From NCBI RefSeq assembly GCF_039530225.1, contig NZ_BAAAOH010000001.1, forward strand, positions 1,984,001 through 2,048,000: a DNA stretch of 64,000 nucleotides, in the 5' to 3' direction. The translations under genes were made by a program, and so were the position numbers. Positions within the stretch are counted from its first letter, which is position 1. Each line of letters begins with the position of its first letter. The notes below the pieces were generated by a model. The model saw nothing but the letters and a program-made list of their open reading frames with translations, made no database searches and was not told the DNA's origin. Of this stretch, positions 17,534-26,972 are shown one piece after another. This stretch comes from Microbacterium pumilum. Its GTDB lineage: Bacteria; Actinomycetota; Actinomycetes; Actinomycetales; Microbacteriaceae.

Positions 17534-18478
17534 ATGGATGTGAACCTGGAACAGTTGCGGGGGTTCGTGGAGGTGGCTCAGCTCGGCAACTTCACGCGTG
17601 CCGCCGAACAGCTGCACCTCGCCCAGCCCTCGCTCAGCCGTCAGATCTCATCCCTCGAGCAGGACCTCGGCGCCGAGCTCTTCCACCGCGCCCGAGTCGG
17701 CAGCACGCTGACGGTCGCCGGCGAATCTCTGCTGCCGCTGGCGAGGCGGATGCTTGCCGACGCGGAGTCCGTTCGCCGCGAGCTGGCCGAGCTCGCAGGA
17801 CTCGAGCGCGGACGCGTCCGGCTCGGTGCGACGCCGACGCTCTGCATCAGCCTTGTCACCGAAGTGCTGAGCGCCTTCCACACTGCCCATCCCGCCATCG
17901 AGCTGCATCTGTCCGAGCAGGGTTCGAGACGGCTGCTCGATGAACTGGCCGGTGGCGAGCTCGACCTGGCCCTGATCACGACGTCGAACGCGGCATCCAC
18001 GGACCGCTTCACCGTCAGCCCGCTGCTCGTCGAAGAGCTCGTGGTGATCTCTGCCAGCAACGCGCCGCGGATCACGACGGGCGACACCATCGCGCTGGGC
18101 GAGGTCGCGAGCCTGCCGCAGATCGTGTTCAGCTCGACGTACGACCTTCGCAGCGCGACGGATGCCGCATTCCACGCGGCGGGTCTGACACCCGAAACGG
18201 TCATCGAGGGAGCCGAGATGGATGCCGTCCTTCGATTCGTCGAGCGTGGGCTCGGTGTGGCGATCGTCCCCGCGATGGTGCTCATCGACCGGCCGGGGCT
18301 GCGTTCAGTGCGATTGTCGGAGCCGACCCTCACCCGCACGATCAGCGTCGCCCGCACCGCGGACGTCACACCGACGACCGCGGTCGCGGTCATGCAGCAG
18401 ACGATCGGCGCGACCGCCACCAGTCTGGCGGCGAGGTCGGGGGCGACGATGCGCCTCGCGGACCCGCCGCGTGAGTGA
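17534..18478 (+). CDS. LysR-family transcriptional regulator
   Basis: 314 residues. The N-terminal helix-turn-helix is canonical (LEQLRGFVEVAQLGNFTRAA, then LHLAQPSLSRQISSLEQDLGAELF), followed by the linker helix and two-subdomain effector region (RLGATPTLCISLVTEVLSAF; LITTSNAASTDRFTVSPLL). The gene is divergent from the orphan flavoprotein gene and most probably regulates it. The GH114-like gene begins 13 bases after its stop, so the two could be co-transcribed. Confidence 0.93.
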   Translation: MDVNLEQLRGFVEVAQLGNFTRAAEQLHLAQPSLSRQISSLEQDLGAELFHRARVGSTLTVAGESLLPLARRMLADAESVRRELAELAGLERGRVRLGATPTLCISLVTEVLSAFHTAHPAIELHLSEQGSRRLLDELAGGELDLALITTSNAASTDRFTVSPLLVEELVVISASNAPRITTGDTIALGEVASLPQIVFSSTYDLRSATDAAFHAAGLTPETVIEGAEMDAVLRFVERGLGVAIVPAMVLIDRPGLRSVRLSEPTLTRTISVARTADVTPTTAVAVMQQTIGATATSLAARSGATMRLADPPRE

Positions 18479-18491
18479 CGGAGCCGAGCCC

Positions 18492-19448
18492 ATGCAGCCT
18501 CTCCGCCGGAACCAGGCCACTCTTCGACGTCCTCGCGGCGTCGCACTCGCTCTGGCCGCGGGCGCACTCGTCGCCGGCGCCTTCGCCGCCGTCCTCCTCC
18601 TGCCGAACACGACCCTCGCGCCGGAGCCGGGGGTGGCCCTGCCCCCGGCGGATGGACCGTTCTCGTATCAGCTCGGGGGCGCCTACCAGCCCGAGCCGGG
18701 TGTGCAGGTGCTGAGCCGCGATCGGCTCGCACCGCCCGCGGCGGGGTTGTACAACATCTGCTACGTCAATCTGCTGCAGACCCAGCCTGACGAACCGGGG
18801 CAATCGAGCACTCACCCGCCCTATGGCACCACCCAATGGTGGAGGAACAACCACCCCGGTCTGCTGCTGAAGGACAGCACCGGCCAGGTGATCGTGGATG
18901 CCGAGTGGAACGAGGCGCTGTTCGACGTGCGGACAGCTGTCTCCCGTGACCAGCTGCTCGACGTGCAGTCCGCCTGGTTCAGCGAGTGCAAGGACGACGG
19001 GTTCCAGGCGATCGAACCCGACAATCTGGACGCACATCTGCGCTCGAGCGGTCTCCTGACCTTCATCGACACGAGGGACTACCTCGAGCTGGTCGTTCCG
19101 TACGTGCACTCACTCGGCCTCGCGATCGCTCAGAAGAACGCCGCTGACCGCCCGGACGGCTACGGCGGTATCGGCAGGACCTTCGTCAGCGACACGGAAG
19201 GATTCGACTTCGCCATCGCCGAGGAGTGCGCCGCCTACCTCGAGTGCGAGAAGTACACGAGCGTGTACGGGCCGCTCGTCTACGAGATCGAGTACGCCGA
19301 CAACAATCCGGACCAGGTCAGGACCGGCGTGACAGCCAGCGCGTACGACTGGATCTGCCACGACGACGGGGCCGCGCGGTCGATCATCCTTCGCGACCGC
19401 GACGTGGCCCCCGCAGGTGCCCTCGGCTATCGGTATGCGGAGTGCTGA
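18492..19448 (+). CDS. GH114-like endo-alpha-1,4-polygalactosaminidase family protein, membrane-anchored or secreted
   Basis: 318 residues from the ATG at 18492 (GGAG nine bases before); a GTG at 18471 overlapping the LysR stop would add seven residues. The N-terminus RRPRGVALALAAGALVAGAFAAVLLL is a signal or anchor. The rest matches the TIM-barrel family 114: FSYQLGGAYQPEPGVQVLSRDR, YNICYVNLLQTQP, the acidic motif GFQAIEPDNLD with Glu175 and Asp177, then LGLAIAQKNA and FDFAIAEECAAYLECEKY. Known members cut galactosamine-rich polysaccharides such as those in microbial capsule or biofilm. Activity here is inferred. It is adjacent to a SnoaL-like gene, with no obvious shared pathway. Confidence 0.72.
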   Translation: MQPLRRNQATLRRPRGVALALAAGALVAGAFAAVLLLPNTTLAPEPGVALPPADGPFSYQLGGAYQPEPGVQVLSRDRLAPPAAGLYNICYVNLLQTQPDEPGQSSTHPPYGTTQWWRNNHPGLLLKDSTGQVIVDAEWNEALFDVRTAVSRDQLLDVQSAWFSECKDDGFQAIEPDNLDAHLRSSGLLTFIDTRDYLELVVPYVHSLGLAIAQKNAADRPDGYGGIGRTFVSDTEGFDFAIAEECAAYLECEKYTSVYGPLVYEIEYADNNPDQVRTGVTASAYDWICHDDGAARSIILRDRDVAPAGALGYRYAEC

Positions 19449-19493
19449 TCCGCGGAGATCGATCGCCCACCGCGACCCACGACGTCCGCCGCC

Positions 19494-19499
19494 GATAAT
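19494..19499 (+). promoter_or_regulatory. -10 box of a probably leaderless gene
   Basis: GATAAT ends seven bases before the GTG at 19507. The overlapping ATG at 19498 lies inside this hexamer, which argues against its use as the start. Confidence 0.4.
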
Positions 19500-19506
19500 G
19501 AGGAGC

Positions 19507-19896
19507 GTGGAGCCGTGGGAGATGCGCGAGTGGTACGCCGACTACCTCGACGCGTGCAATCGGCACGACCTCGACGCGATCCGCTCGTTCGTCGACCCTG
19601 CGGTGCGGCGCGCCCACCTGCCTGGCGGAGCCGATGCGTGGGTCGAGGACATGGCGGACCTCTTCGCCGCCTTCCCCGACTGGCGATGGCGCCGCATCCA
19701 GCTCATCATCGAGGATGACCGGGTCGCCGCGCATCTGCGCGCGAGCGGCACGCACCTGAGCACGTTCCGCGGTATCGCGCCGACGCGGCGTCACGCGAAC
19801 GTGGCCCAGTTCGCGATGTACCGCGTGGCGAACGGGCGCATCGCGGAGTTCTCGGGCACGACCGACTTCGAGCTGCTCAGCCAGCTGGCCGGATGA
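19507..19896 (+). CDS. SnoaL-like/NTF2-fold protein
   Basis: 129 residues from the GTG at 19507; the ATG at 19498 is an alternative. The pattern WYADYLDACNRHDLDAIRSFVDPAV, then FAAFPDWRWRRIQLIIEDDRVAAHLRASGTH and IAEFSGTTDFELLSQL is that of the SnoaL-like group of NTF2-fold proteins, which includes polyketide cyclases and many small isomerases or ligand-binding proteins of unknown role. The protein is soluble with no signal peptide. Nothing nearby points to a substrate. Its end is 24 bases from the convergent ramB gene. Confidence 0.7.
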   Translation: MEPWEMREWYADYLDACNRHDLDAIRSFVDPAVRRAHLPGGADAWVEDMADLFAAFPDWRWRRIQLIIEDDRVAAHLRASGTHLSTFRGIAPTRRHANVAQFAMYRVANGRIAEFSGTTDFELLSQLAG

Positions 19897-19920
19897 ACCG
19901 CCTGCCCGGATGATCCGGGC

Positions 19921-21357
19921 TCACATGTGCCGGTCGAGGAACTCGTAGACCTCGTTGTCATCGACCCCCGGAAACACGCCCCGCGGCAGCGGCGAGAACA
20001 TCTGCATGTGCACCCTGGCGCTCGGCCAGGCCTTTCCGGTCCAGCGCTCGGCGAGATCGGTCGAGGGGCGCCGGCAGCAAGACTCGTCGGGGCAGGTGGA
20101 TGTCGCCCGCTTCTGCGTCTCGCGCCCGCGGAACCACTTGGCGTCGTCGAAGGGCACGCCGACGGTGATGGAGAACTCGCCCTCGGCGGTCGTCCCGGTC
20201 TGCGTCGAGCACCAGAAGGTTCCGGCCGGTGTGTCGGTGTACTGGTAGTGCTCGGTGGTGCGATTCTGCTCGTCGAATGCGGAACGCGCCGACCACTTGC
20301 GGCACGCGATCTGCCCGTCCACCGCGCCGGTGACGTCCATCGGCAACGGCAGGCCGTCGTTCTCATAGACGCGGGTGATGGCACCGGACCCGTCGACCCG
20401 CAGGAAGTGCAGCGGGATGTCGAGGTGCCGCGTGGCGAGGTTCGTCAGACGCATGCCCGCCGACTCGTGCGTCGTGCCGAACGCGTCGCGGAAGTCTTCG
20501 ACGGCGAGATTGCGGTCCTTCTTCGCCTGCGCGAGGAAGGCCACGGACGCCGTCTCAGGCATGAGACACGCGGCGGCGAAGTAGTTGATCTCGAGTCGCT
20601 GCTGGAGGAAATCCGCATAATCGGTGGGCCGCTGGTGGCCGAGCAGACGATGTGCCATCGCCTGGAGCGCCATCGAGCGCAGTCCGTGGCCACCCGGGAT
20701 CGACGCGGGTGGCAGATAGATCCGGCCGTTCTCGAGGTCGGTCACCGAACGAGCGGAGTGAGGCAGGTCGCTGACGTAGATCAGCTCGAAGCCGAGCTGC
20801 TCGGCCATGATGCTGACCGTGCGGTGGGTGAGCGCGCCGGAGACATGGCCCGCGGACTTCAGCTGCTTCTCGGCGAGCTTCTCGATGTCCCCGAGGTAGT
20901 TGTCGACATCTCGCATCTTCAGCCGGAGCTCGGTATTGGCCCGCCGAGCCTCCTCAGGCGTTGCAATGGCTTCCCGCTCGCGGCGCTGGAGCTCGCGGTG
21001 CAGGCCCAGCAGCGACTCGATCGTCTCGTCGGTCATGCTCTTGGTGACCTTGACGGGGGCGATCCCCAGCTGCCGGAACACCGAACCGTGCTGCGCGCGC
21101 TCGAGTTCGATCTCCAGCGCGGCTCGGCGATTGGGCGGTTCGGTCGACAGCAGGTCCGTGACCTGCACTCCGGTCTCTGCGGCGATGGCCTGGAGCAGCG
21201 AGAGCTTGGGCTCGCGCTTGCCGTTCTCGATGAGACTCAGCTGGCTGCCGGCGACGCCGACGCGCTCCCCGAGTTCGTCCAGCGTCAGGCCGTGCGAAAC
21301 CCGTTGATGGCGGATGCGGTGACCCAGAGTCGACAGCTCCAGCGAGGTTGGCGTCAT
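19921..21357 (-). CDS. ramB: RamB-type transcriptional regulator of acetate/carbon metabolism
   Basis: 478 residues: an XRE-type helix-turn-helix at about residues 10-65 (LGHRIRHQRVSHGLTLDELG; GSQLSLIENGKREPKLSLL), a central IrrE/ImmA-like region and a Cys-rich C-terminal domain (CPDESCCRRPSTDL). This architecture is that of RamB, which in Corynebacterium controls acetate, glyoxylate and gluconeogenic genes. The metallopeptidase motif is degenerate: around His236-His241 the sequence is AHRLLGH, without the catalytic Glu of HExxH, so it is probably a sensor, not a protease. It is divergent from pckG, a known type of RamB target. Confidence 0.87.
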   Translation of the reverse strand: MTPTSLELSTLGHRIRHQRVSHGLTLDELGERVGVAGSQLSLIENGKREPKLSLLQAIAAETGVQVTDLLSTEPPNRRAALEIELERAQHGSVFRQLGIAPVKVTKSMTDETIESLLGLHRELQRREREAIATPEEARRANTELRLKMRDVDNYLGDIEKLAEKQLKSAGHVSGALTHRTVSIMAEQLGFELIYVSDLPHSARSVTDLENGRIYLPPASIPGGHGLRSMALQAMAHRLLGHQRPTDYADFLQQRLEINYFAAACLMPETASVAFLAQAKKDRNLAVEDFRDAFGTTHESAGMRLTNLATRHLDIPLHFLRVDGSGAITRVYENDGLPLPMDVTGAVDGQIACRKWSARSAFDEQNRTTEHYQYTDTPAGTFWCSTQTGTTAEGEFSITVGVPFDDAKWFRGRETQKRATSTCPDESCCRRPSTDLAERWTGKAWPSARVHMQMFSPLPRGVFPGVDDNEVYEFLDRHM

Positions 21358-21359
21358 TC

Positions 21360-21383
21360 CTTGATGATATCTAAAGAATCAAG
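21360..21383. promoter_or_regulatory. AT-rich dyad between ramB and pckG
   Basis: CTTGAT and ATCAAG form an inverted repeat with a 12-base spacer (GATATCTAAAGA) just upstream of ramB and about 100 bases before pckG. A second overlapping pair, TAAAG and CTTTTTA, extends to 21390. This is one of the few AT-rich spots in the window. It could be the operator for RamB autoregulation and control of pckG. The known corynebacterial RamB site (AAACTTTGCAAA-like) is not clearly present. Confidence 0.45.
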
Positions 21384-21479
21384 ACTTTTTACGCCACAGG
21401 TACGGGTAAGAGGGAGTCGGGGAGGGTGAAAGTAGAGGAAGAACACGGATCTCACCACCCAACTAGGAGGAGCAATCCC

Positions 21480-23360
21480 ATGGCACTCGCCGACATCTTC
21501 ACGCGACCCGCTGATCCTGGCACCGTCCGCCCGGCTGCTTCGCGGACGTTCGGCAGCCGTCCTCCCCTCCAGGGCGAGGGCATGACCGCCCTCATCGCGT
21601 GGGTCGACCAGATCGCGGCACTCACCAAGCCCGACCGCGTTCACTGGGTCGACGGCTCGCGGGCCGAGAACGACGCACTGCTGCGCGGGATGGTCGACGA
21701 GGGCAAGCTCATCAAGCTGAACCCCGAGTGGCGCCCCGGGTCGTACCTCGCCCGCTCGCACCCGAGCGATGTCGCTCGCACCGAGGGCCGCACATACATC
21801 GCGTCGGAGCGCGCCGAGGATGCCGGACCGACGAACAACTGGATCGCGCCGAGTGAGATCCGCGAGACGATCACTCCGCTGTTCGACGGCTCCATGCGCG
21901 GCCGCACGATGTACGTCGTGCCGTTCTCGATGGGCACGGTGGGCGGCCCGCTCTCGCACATCGGCGTCCAGGTGACCGACAGCGGCTACGCCGTCGCCTC
22001 GATCGAGATCATGACCCGCGTCGGCACGGACGTGCTGCGTGAGATCGCCGGCGGTGCGCCGTGGGTGAAGACCGTGCACTCCGTCGGCGCACCGCTCCAG
22101 CCGGGCGAGCAGGATGCCGCATGGCCGTGCAACGACGAGAAGTACATCGTCCACTTCCCCGACACGCTCGAAGTGTGGTCGTTCGGCTCGGGATACGGCG
22201 GCAACGCCATCCTCGCGAAGAAGTGCTTCGCCCTGCGGATCGCCTCGGTCATCGGCCGCGACGAGGGCTGGCTGGCCGAGCACATGCTGCTCATCCGCGT
22301 CATCGACCCCGCCGGGCGGGCGTACCACGTCGCCGCCGCGTTCCCGTCGGCCTGCGGCAAGACCAACCTCGCGATGCTGCGGCCCACCATCCCCGGCTGG
22401 CGGGTCGAGACGCTGGGCGACGACATCGCTTGGCTTCGCCCGGGCGATGACGGACGGCTGTGGGCGATCAACCCCGAGGCGGGCTTCTTCGGCGTCGCAC
22501 CCGGCACCGGCGAGTCGACGAACGTCACCGCCGTCGAGACGCTGTGGGGCAACACGATCTTCACCAACGTCGCACTGCGACCCGACGGCGACGTCTGGTG
22601 GGAGGGCCTCACCGACGAGGCTCCCGCCGAGCTCGTCGACTGGGAGGGCAACCCCTGGACGCCCGCATCCGGCCGCCCGGCGGCGCACCCGAACTCGCGC
22701 TTCACGGTGCGTGCGGCGCAGTGCCCGCAGATCGCGGACGACTGGGATGCCCCGCAGGGCGTCCCGCTCGACGTGATCCTCTTCGGCGGCCGGCGGGCGA
22801 CCAACGTGCCGCTCGTCGTCGAGGCGACCGACTGGACCCACGGGGTCTTCATGGGCTCGAACATCTCGTCCGAGCGGACCGCCGCCGCGGAGGGCACCGT
22901 CGGAGAATTGCGGAGAGACCCGTTCGCGATGCTCCCGTTCTGCGGCTACAACATGGCCGACTACTTCGGGCACTGGCTGAAGGTCGGTCAGAAGCTGCGC
23001 TTCGATCGCGCACCGCGGGTGTTCCAGGTGAACTGGTTCCGCAAGGATTCGGACGGCCGCTTCCTCTGGCCCGGGTTCGGCGACAACGCGCGCGTCATCG
23101 ACTGGATCATCCGGCGCGTGGACGGCGAGGTCGGAGCGGTCGACAGTCCGATCGGGCGACTTCCGCTGACTGCCGACCTCGATGTGGACGGCATCGACGT
23201 CACGCCGTCCGACCTCGACGACCTCTTCGCGATCGACACCGACTCGTGGCTGCGCGAGGCCGATCTCACCGAGGAGTTCTACCGGACGTTCGAAGGCCGG
23301 ATCCCGGCGCCGCTCTGGGCCGAGCTCGAAGCGCTGCGCTACCGCCTCAAGCACGCCTGA
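21480..23360 (+). CDS. pckG: phosphoenolpyruvate carboxykinase (GTP)
   Basis: 626 residues. The ATG at 21480 follows the strong site AGGAGGAG. The GTP-type enzyme is identified by the P-loop with the essential cysteine, [13 protein letters not shown] with Cys292 and Lys294, by [31 protein letters not shown] N-terminal substrate residues, and by [12 protein letters not shown] and [18 protein letters not shown]. It converts oxaloacetate and GTP to PEP and CO2, the gate of gluconeogenesis, and is cytosolic. Single-gene unit; the divergent regulator ramB is its likely controller. Confidence 0.96.
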   Translation: MALADIFTRPADPGTVRPAASRTFGSRPPLQGEGMTALIAWVDQIAALTKPDRVHWVDGSRAENDALLRGMVDEGKLIKLNPEWRPGSYLARSHPSDVARTEGRTYIASERAEDAGPTNNWIAPSEIRETITPLFDGSMRGRTMYVVPFSMGTVGGPLSHIGVQVTDSGYAVASIEIMTRVGTDVLREIAGGAPWVKTVHSVGAPLQPGEQDAAWPCNDEKYIVHFPDTLEVWSFGSGYGGNAILAKKCFALRIASVIGRDEGWLAEHMLLIRVIDPAGRAYHVAAAFPSACGKTNLAMLRPTIPGWRVETLGDDIAWLRPGDDGRLWAINPEAGFFGVAPGTGESTNVTAVETLWGNTIFTNVALRPDGDVWWEGLTDEAPAELVDWEGNPWTPASGRPAAHPNSRFTVRAAQCPQIADDWDAPQGVPLDVILFGGRRATNVPLVVEATDWTHGVFMGSNISSERTAAAEGTVGELRRDPFAMLPFCGYNMADYFGHWLKVGQKLRFDRAPRVFQVNWFRKDSDGRFLWPGFGDNARVIDWIIRRVDGEVGAVDSPIGRLPLTADLDVDGIDVTPSDLDDLFAIDTDSWLREADLTEEFYRTFEGRIPAPLWAELEALRYRLKHA

Positions 23361-23367
23361 CAGCACC

Positions 23368-23415
23368 GCACTCTCGCCCGCACCGTCGACGACGACGCGT
23401 TGGGCGAGTCAGTGC
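23368..23415. terminator. stem-loop between convergent pckG and DUF2252 genes
   Basis: GCACT plus CTCGCCC at 23368-23379 pairs with GGGCGAG at 23402-23408 and AGTGC at 23411-23415, with two bulged bases (TC) and a 22-base loop. Its position between two convergent stop codons suits a bidirectional terminator, though there is no T-run on either side. Confidence 0.5.
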
Positions 23416-23426
23416 GTGTGCCGGGG

Positions 23427-24821
23427 TCAGGCCGTGGCGGCCAGATCTGCGACAGGAACGCGCCCCTCGTCGGCGGCAGCGCGCAGGGCTTGGTAGTCGC
23501 GCAGCGACTGGTCGCTGTAGGCGTACGACCATCGCAGGATGGCGTCGGCCGCGGCATCCGACTTGCCGATGTACCCCACGATCTCGATGGCCGCAGGGCT
23601 CTGCGCGTGTGCGCGCGCGAGCAGCGAGGCGCATGCCGCCACGTAGGGGCGATAAGCCTTCTCATCGAGCCCCTCGAGCTCGATCGAGCCCTTCATGTCA
23701 TGGAACTGGCGAAGGTAGTAGTCCCGGTTGTTGGTCTGCAGGTACCCGAGATACGGATCGGACACGCCCTGCAGGATTCGCTGCAGGGCCACGACACGGT
23801 ACCCGTTGCCGTGCCCCTCGATGCCTTCCGCGATGCGCGGCGCCTGCGGCCGCTTGCCGTACTTCACCAGCACGGACTCCGTGGCCTCCTTCACCTGCAG
23901 CAGGAGGAGGTCGTCGTCGGCCCCGGCCATGAGGTGGAGGAAGCATCGCGTCCCGACGCTGCCCACACCGACCACGCGCTGCACCAGATCGAGCGGCTCG
24001 TACTGTCGCAGGACCAGCTCGATGTCGACGCCCACGGTGGTGCGGTAGCGTCCGACGAGGGTCGCGAGCGTCTCCACCGTATCGGTCTCGACGTGCTTCA
24101 TCGTCGGCGGATTCTCTATGAACCGCAGCTTGCCGTCCGGGCCCCGCTCGGTGGTGCGCTTGATGGCGCGCTCGGCGGTACGTCGCTCTGCCGCCTTCAC
24201 CGCTGCGTCGAGAGCCTGCTGTGCCGCCTTGTTGAGTCGCTGCCTCGAATACGGTCCGCCGGAGTGCATGAAGTAGCGGTCCGCGGGCGAGAGCTTGCTC
24301 AGCTTGTCGAGCGTGAACGTGTAGTTCATCACGGCCTCGCGCGCGGTGCCCTCGACCATCGCCTCGTCGTAGCCGGCGTGGCGCCCGCCGATGATCGCGC
24401 TCGTCACCAGTCGCTTCACGTCCCACTCCCACGGAGCGCCGGCAGCCTCGTCGAAGTCGTTCAGGTCGAAGACGAGCCGACGCTCGGGTGAGGCGTAGAA
24501 GCCGAAGTTGCTGATGTGCGCGTCGCCGCAGCAGATGACGTCGATTCCGGAGTGGGGGTCATCCGACAGATCCAGCGCCATCAGTCCCGCCGTCCCGCGA
24601 TAGAACGCGAACGGGCTCTCGAGCATCCTCGCCATGCGCAGCGGAACGAGCTCCTGCACCCGGTCGGCGTTCTGCTCCATGAGGTGCTCGACGGGATCGC
24701 GGGTGGTCGCGGTCAGTTCACCGAGCTGCCGACGCGGAGCGCTCTGTCGAAGAGTGGCACCGAAGGCGCGCGCATCCCGGCGCGTCGCATAACTGCGTAT
24801 GAAGGGCTGGGTCGTCGTCAT
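23427..24821 (-). CDS. DUF2252 family protein
   Basis: 464 residues from the ATG at 24821 (a GTG at 24848 would add nine). The family is recognised from CCGDAHISNFGFYASPERRL followed by VFDLNDFDEAAGAPWEWD and the N-terminal VPLRMARMLESPFAFYRGT; it resembles the fold of aminoglycoside phosphotransferase-like kinases but has no assigned function. It is soluble. The gene starts 13-40 bases after the ABC exporter stop on the same strand, so the two probably form a transcription unit. CATGAT six bases upstream of the chosen ATG could also serve as a leaderless -10 box. Confidence 0.85.
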   Translation of the reverse strand: MTTTQPFIRSYATRRDARAFGATLRQSAPRRQLGELTATTRDPVEHLMEQNADRVQELVPLRMARMLESPFAFYRGTAGLMALDLSDDPHSGIDVICCGDAHISNFGFYASPERRLVFDLNDFDEAAGAPWEWDVKRLVTSAIIGGRHAGYDEAMVEGTAREAVMNYTFTLDKLSKLSPADRYFMHSGGPYSRQRLNKAAQQALDAAVKAAERRTAERAIKRTTERGPDGKLRFIENPPTMKHVETDTVETLATLVGRYRTTVGVDIELVLRQYEPLDLVQRVVGVGSVGTRCFLHLMAGADDDLLLLQVKEATESVLVKYGKRPQAPRIAEGIEGHGNGYRVVALQRILQGVSDPYLGYLQTNNRDYYLRQFHDMKGSIELEGLDEKAYRPYVAACASLLARAHAQSPAAIEIVGYIGKSDAAADAILRWSYAYSDQSLRDYQALRAAADEGRVPVADLAATA

Positions 24822-24861
24822 GGGCTCATCATGGCTCAGCACGGGCACGTGCGCCAGAGGT

Positions 24862-26829
24862 TCAGACGAGCAGCTGGTGCCTCGCGAGGTCGCGGTAGAG
24901 GGGGGTGGAATCGACGAGCTCGGAGTGCGTCCCCTGACCCACCACGCGCCCGTGATCCATCACCACGATGTGATCGCTGTCGACGACCGTCGACAGGCGG
25001 TGGGCGATCACGATGAGCGTGCGTTCCGACGCGACGGCGTCGATCGCGTCGCGCATGCGCTGCTCGTTGAGGCCGTCGAGCGACGACGTCGACTCGTCGA
25101 GAAGCAGGATCGGCGGGGCCGCGAGCAGCGCGCGGGCGATTGCGAGGCGCTGGCGCTCGCCGCCCGAGAGCATCACGCCGCTCTCGCCGACGGGGGCGTC
25201 GATGCCCAGCATGCTCCGCGCGAGCACCTCGCCGAGGTTCACCGCCCGCAGCACCCGCTCGCAGTCCTCGTCGGACGCGGACGGCGATGCGAGGCGCAGG
25301 TTGTCGGCGATCGAACCCGCGAGGGTCGGGGCGTCCTGCTCCACGTAGCCGAGCTGGGCGCGCAGTTCGTCCCGCTGGAGCGCTCTCACATCGGTGCCGC
25401 CGAGGAGGATCGCCCCGTCCGTCGGGTCGTAGAAGCGCTCGATCAGCGAGAGCGTCGTGCTCTTGCCCGCTCCGGACGGGCCGACCAGCGCCACACGTGA
25501 GCCCTGGGGAACGCTGAAGGAAACGCCTCGCAGCACCTCCGCCGACGTCCGCCCATCCCGTTCGTCGACGGCGGCGGGCATGTCGATCGACACGCTGTCG
25601 ACGTGGGCGTTCTCGAGCACCGCGAGCGCCTCGGACTCGGCCTTGCGCCGGGTCGCGACGACCGCTTCGGGATACCGGAACCGCACATCGCGGAACTCGA
25701 TCGCGGGCGCTTCGACCGACCCCGGTCCCTCAGCGTGTCGAAGTGCCCCGTCCGGTCCCTGTGGTTCGACAGGCCCGCCAACCGGTCGAAGGGCCGCGGC
25801 GATCGCCTCGTCCTGTGCCGTCTCGGGCGGGAGGTCGAGCACCTCCTGGATCCGTCCCAGCGCTCCGAGCGCCTGGTTCACCGAGGTGATGGCACCGAAG
25901 AACGAGCCGAGCGGCGCGATCATCAGGAACAGGAACATCACGAAGGTGACGAGGTTCGCGACCGTGATGGCACCCGAGGCGACACGGAATCCGCCGAGAC
26001 CGAGGACGACGAGCAGCGAAACCTGCAGCGCGATGCCCGCGACCGGCACGATCAGCGCCGAGACCTTCGCGATGCGGACGCCGACGCCGTAGACATCCGT
26101 CGCGATCTCGGTGATCGCAGCGGACTCGCGCTCGGTGGCACCGGCGGCTCGCACCGTGCGGATGGATCCGACGGCACGCTCCACGCTCGAGGCGAGCTCC
26201 CCGACCTTCTCCTGCTGCTCCTGGGTCGCCTTGCGGATGCGGCCGCTGAGAAGCGTGACCCCGACGACCGATACGCCGATCACGAGCACGATGGACAGCA
26301 GCAGCAGCGGGTCGATGAACGCCATGGCGATGATCGCTCCGATGAAGATGAGACCGTTGCCCACGGCATCCGCCAGTCCCTGGGTCAGGACCGCATAGAG
26401 GAGAGTCGTATCCGTGCCTACGCGCGACACGAGGTCGCCCGTGCGGCGGGCGTCGAACTCGCTGATCGGCAGGTGCAGGATGCGGGCGATGAGCTTGCGG
26501 CGGCTCGAGTAGACGACAGCCGTGCCGGTGCGCTGCAGCAGGTAGTGCTGATACCCGGAGATGATCGAAGACACCACGACCAGGGTCACCAGGCCCCACA
26601 CCAGGTAGCCGAGGCTCTGGCTGTTTCCGACTCGCGTGATGACCTCGCCGACCACCAGCGGTTGCGCGAGGGTCGTCGCGGCGCCGATCACGCTCAGGAT
26701 GGCGACGACGACGAGCACGCCGGAGTGTTCGAGGAGGAACGGCACGAGCTGCCGGAACGTCGCGCGGGGTCCCTCTTGAGGAGTCCGGCCGCGGCCGCGG
26801 ATGCGCCGCGGGGAGGTGCTGGTTGACAC
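24862..26829 (-). CDS. ABC exporter, fused membrane and ATPase domains, multidrug/lipid type
   Basis: 655 residues with a GTG start preceded by GAGG. Residues about 25-330 form a six-helix type IV exporter domain (FLLEHSGVLVVVAILSVIG; SVERAVGSIRTVRAAGATERE). The ATPase domain has Walker A GPSGAGKST at about 450, signature LSGGERQRLAIARALL and LLLDESTSSLDGL. Two insertions stand out: residues about 352-370 are encoded by an interspersed DNA repeat (PVEPQGPDGALRHAEGP), and about 40 extra residues rich in Ala and Asp separate the first strand of the ATPase domain (RFRYPEA) from VLRGVSFSVPQGS. It works as homo- or heterodimer; no partner half-transporter is adjacent, and it is not recognisable as CydDC. 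Substrate unknown. Confidence 0.88.
   Translation of the reverse strand: MSTSTSPRRIRGRGRTPQEGPRATFRQLVPFLLEHSGVLVVVAILSVIGAATTLAQPLVVGEVITRVGNSQSLGYLVWGLVTLVVVSSIISGYQHYLLQRTGTAVVYSSRRKLIARILHLPISEFDARRTGDLVSRVGTDTTLLYAVLTQGLADAVGNGLIFIGAIIAMAFIDPLLLLSIVLVIGVSVVGVTLLSGRIRKATQEQQEKVGELASSVERAVGSIRTVRAAGATERESAAITEIATDVYGVGVRIAKVSALIVPVAGIALQVSLLVVLGLGGFRVASGAITVANLVTFVMFLFLMIAPLGSFFGAITSVNQALGALGRIQEVLDLPPETAQDEAIAAALRPVGGPVEPQGPDGALRHAEGPGSVEAPAIEFRDVRFRYPEAVVATRRKAESEALAVLENAHVDSVSIDMPAAVDERDGRTSAEVLRGVSFSVPQGSRVALVGPSGAGKSTTLSLIERFYDPTDGAILLGGTDVRALQRDELRAQLGYVEQDAPTLAGSIADNLRLASPSASDEDCERVLRAVNLGEVLARSMLGIDAPVGESGVMLSGGERQRLAIARALLAAPPILLLDESTSSLDGLNEQRMRDAIDAVASERTLIVIAHRLSTVVDSDHIVVMDHGRVVGQGTHSELVDSTPLYRDLARHQLLV
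25722..25774. repeat. interspersed repeat pair inside the ABC exporter gene
   Basis: Two half-related copies, starting CCGGTCCCTCAGCGTGTCGA at 25722 and CCGGTCCCTGTGGTTCGACA at 25752. Both match the GGTCCCTGAGCCTGTCGAA type of short repeat; the second ends in the inverse-oriented part. They keep the reading frame and code for the linker between membrane and ATPase domains. Confidence 0.65.
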
Positions 26830-26972
26830 GGGGATACCTCGCTCGAACGGAAGGGGTCACCTACGACCGTACTTCTTGTGGAAGGCATGCCGGCTCACGC
26901 CCAGGGCGGACGAGCGGCGCTCTTGTGGACCGAATGCTCGAGCCCTACGATCGGCACCGGACGGAGGCGATC

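Noticed and set aside
19498..19896. ATG at 19498 as the SnoaL-like start
   Set aside because: It lies inside the GATAAT box; the GTG at 19507 is at leaderless distance. The alternative cannot be fully excluded.
24862..26829. ABC exporter as the missing CydD or CydC
   Set aside because: It is a single gene 15 kb from cydB, paired with DUF2252; CydDC is a two-gene heterodimer normally adjacent to cydAB. The sequence has no feature that points to CydDC.
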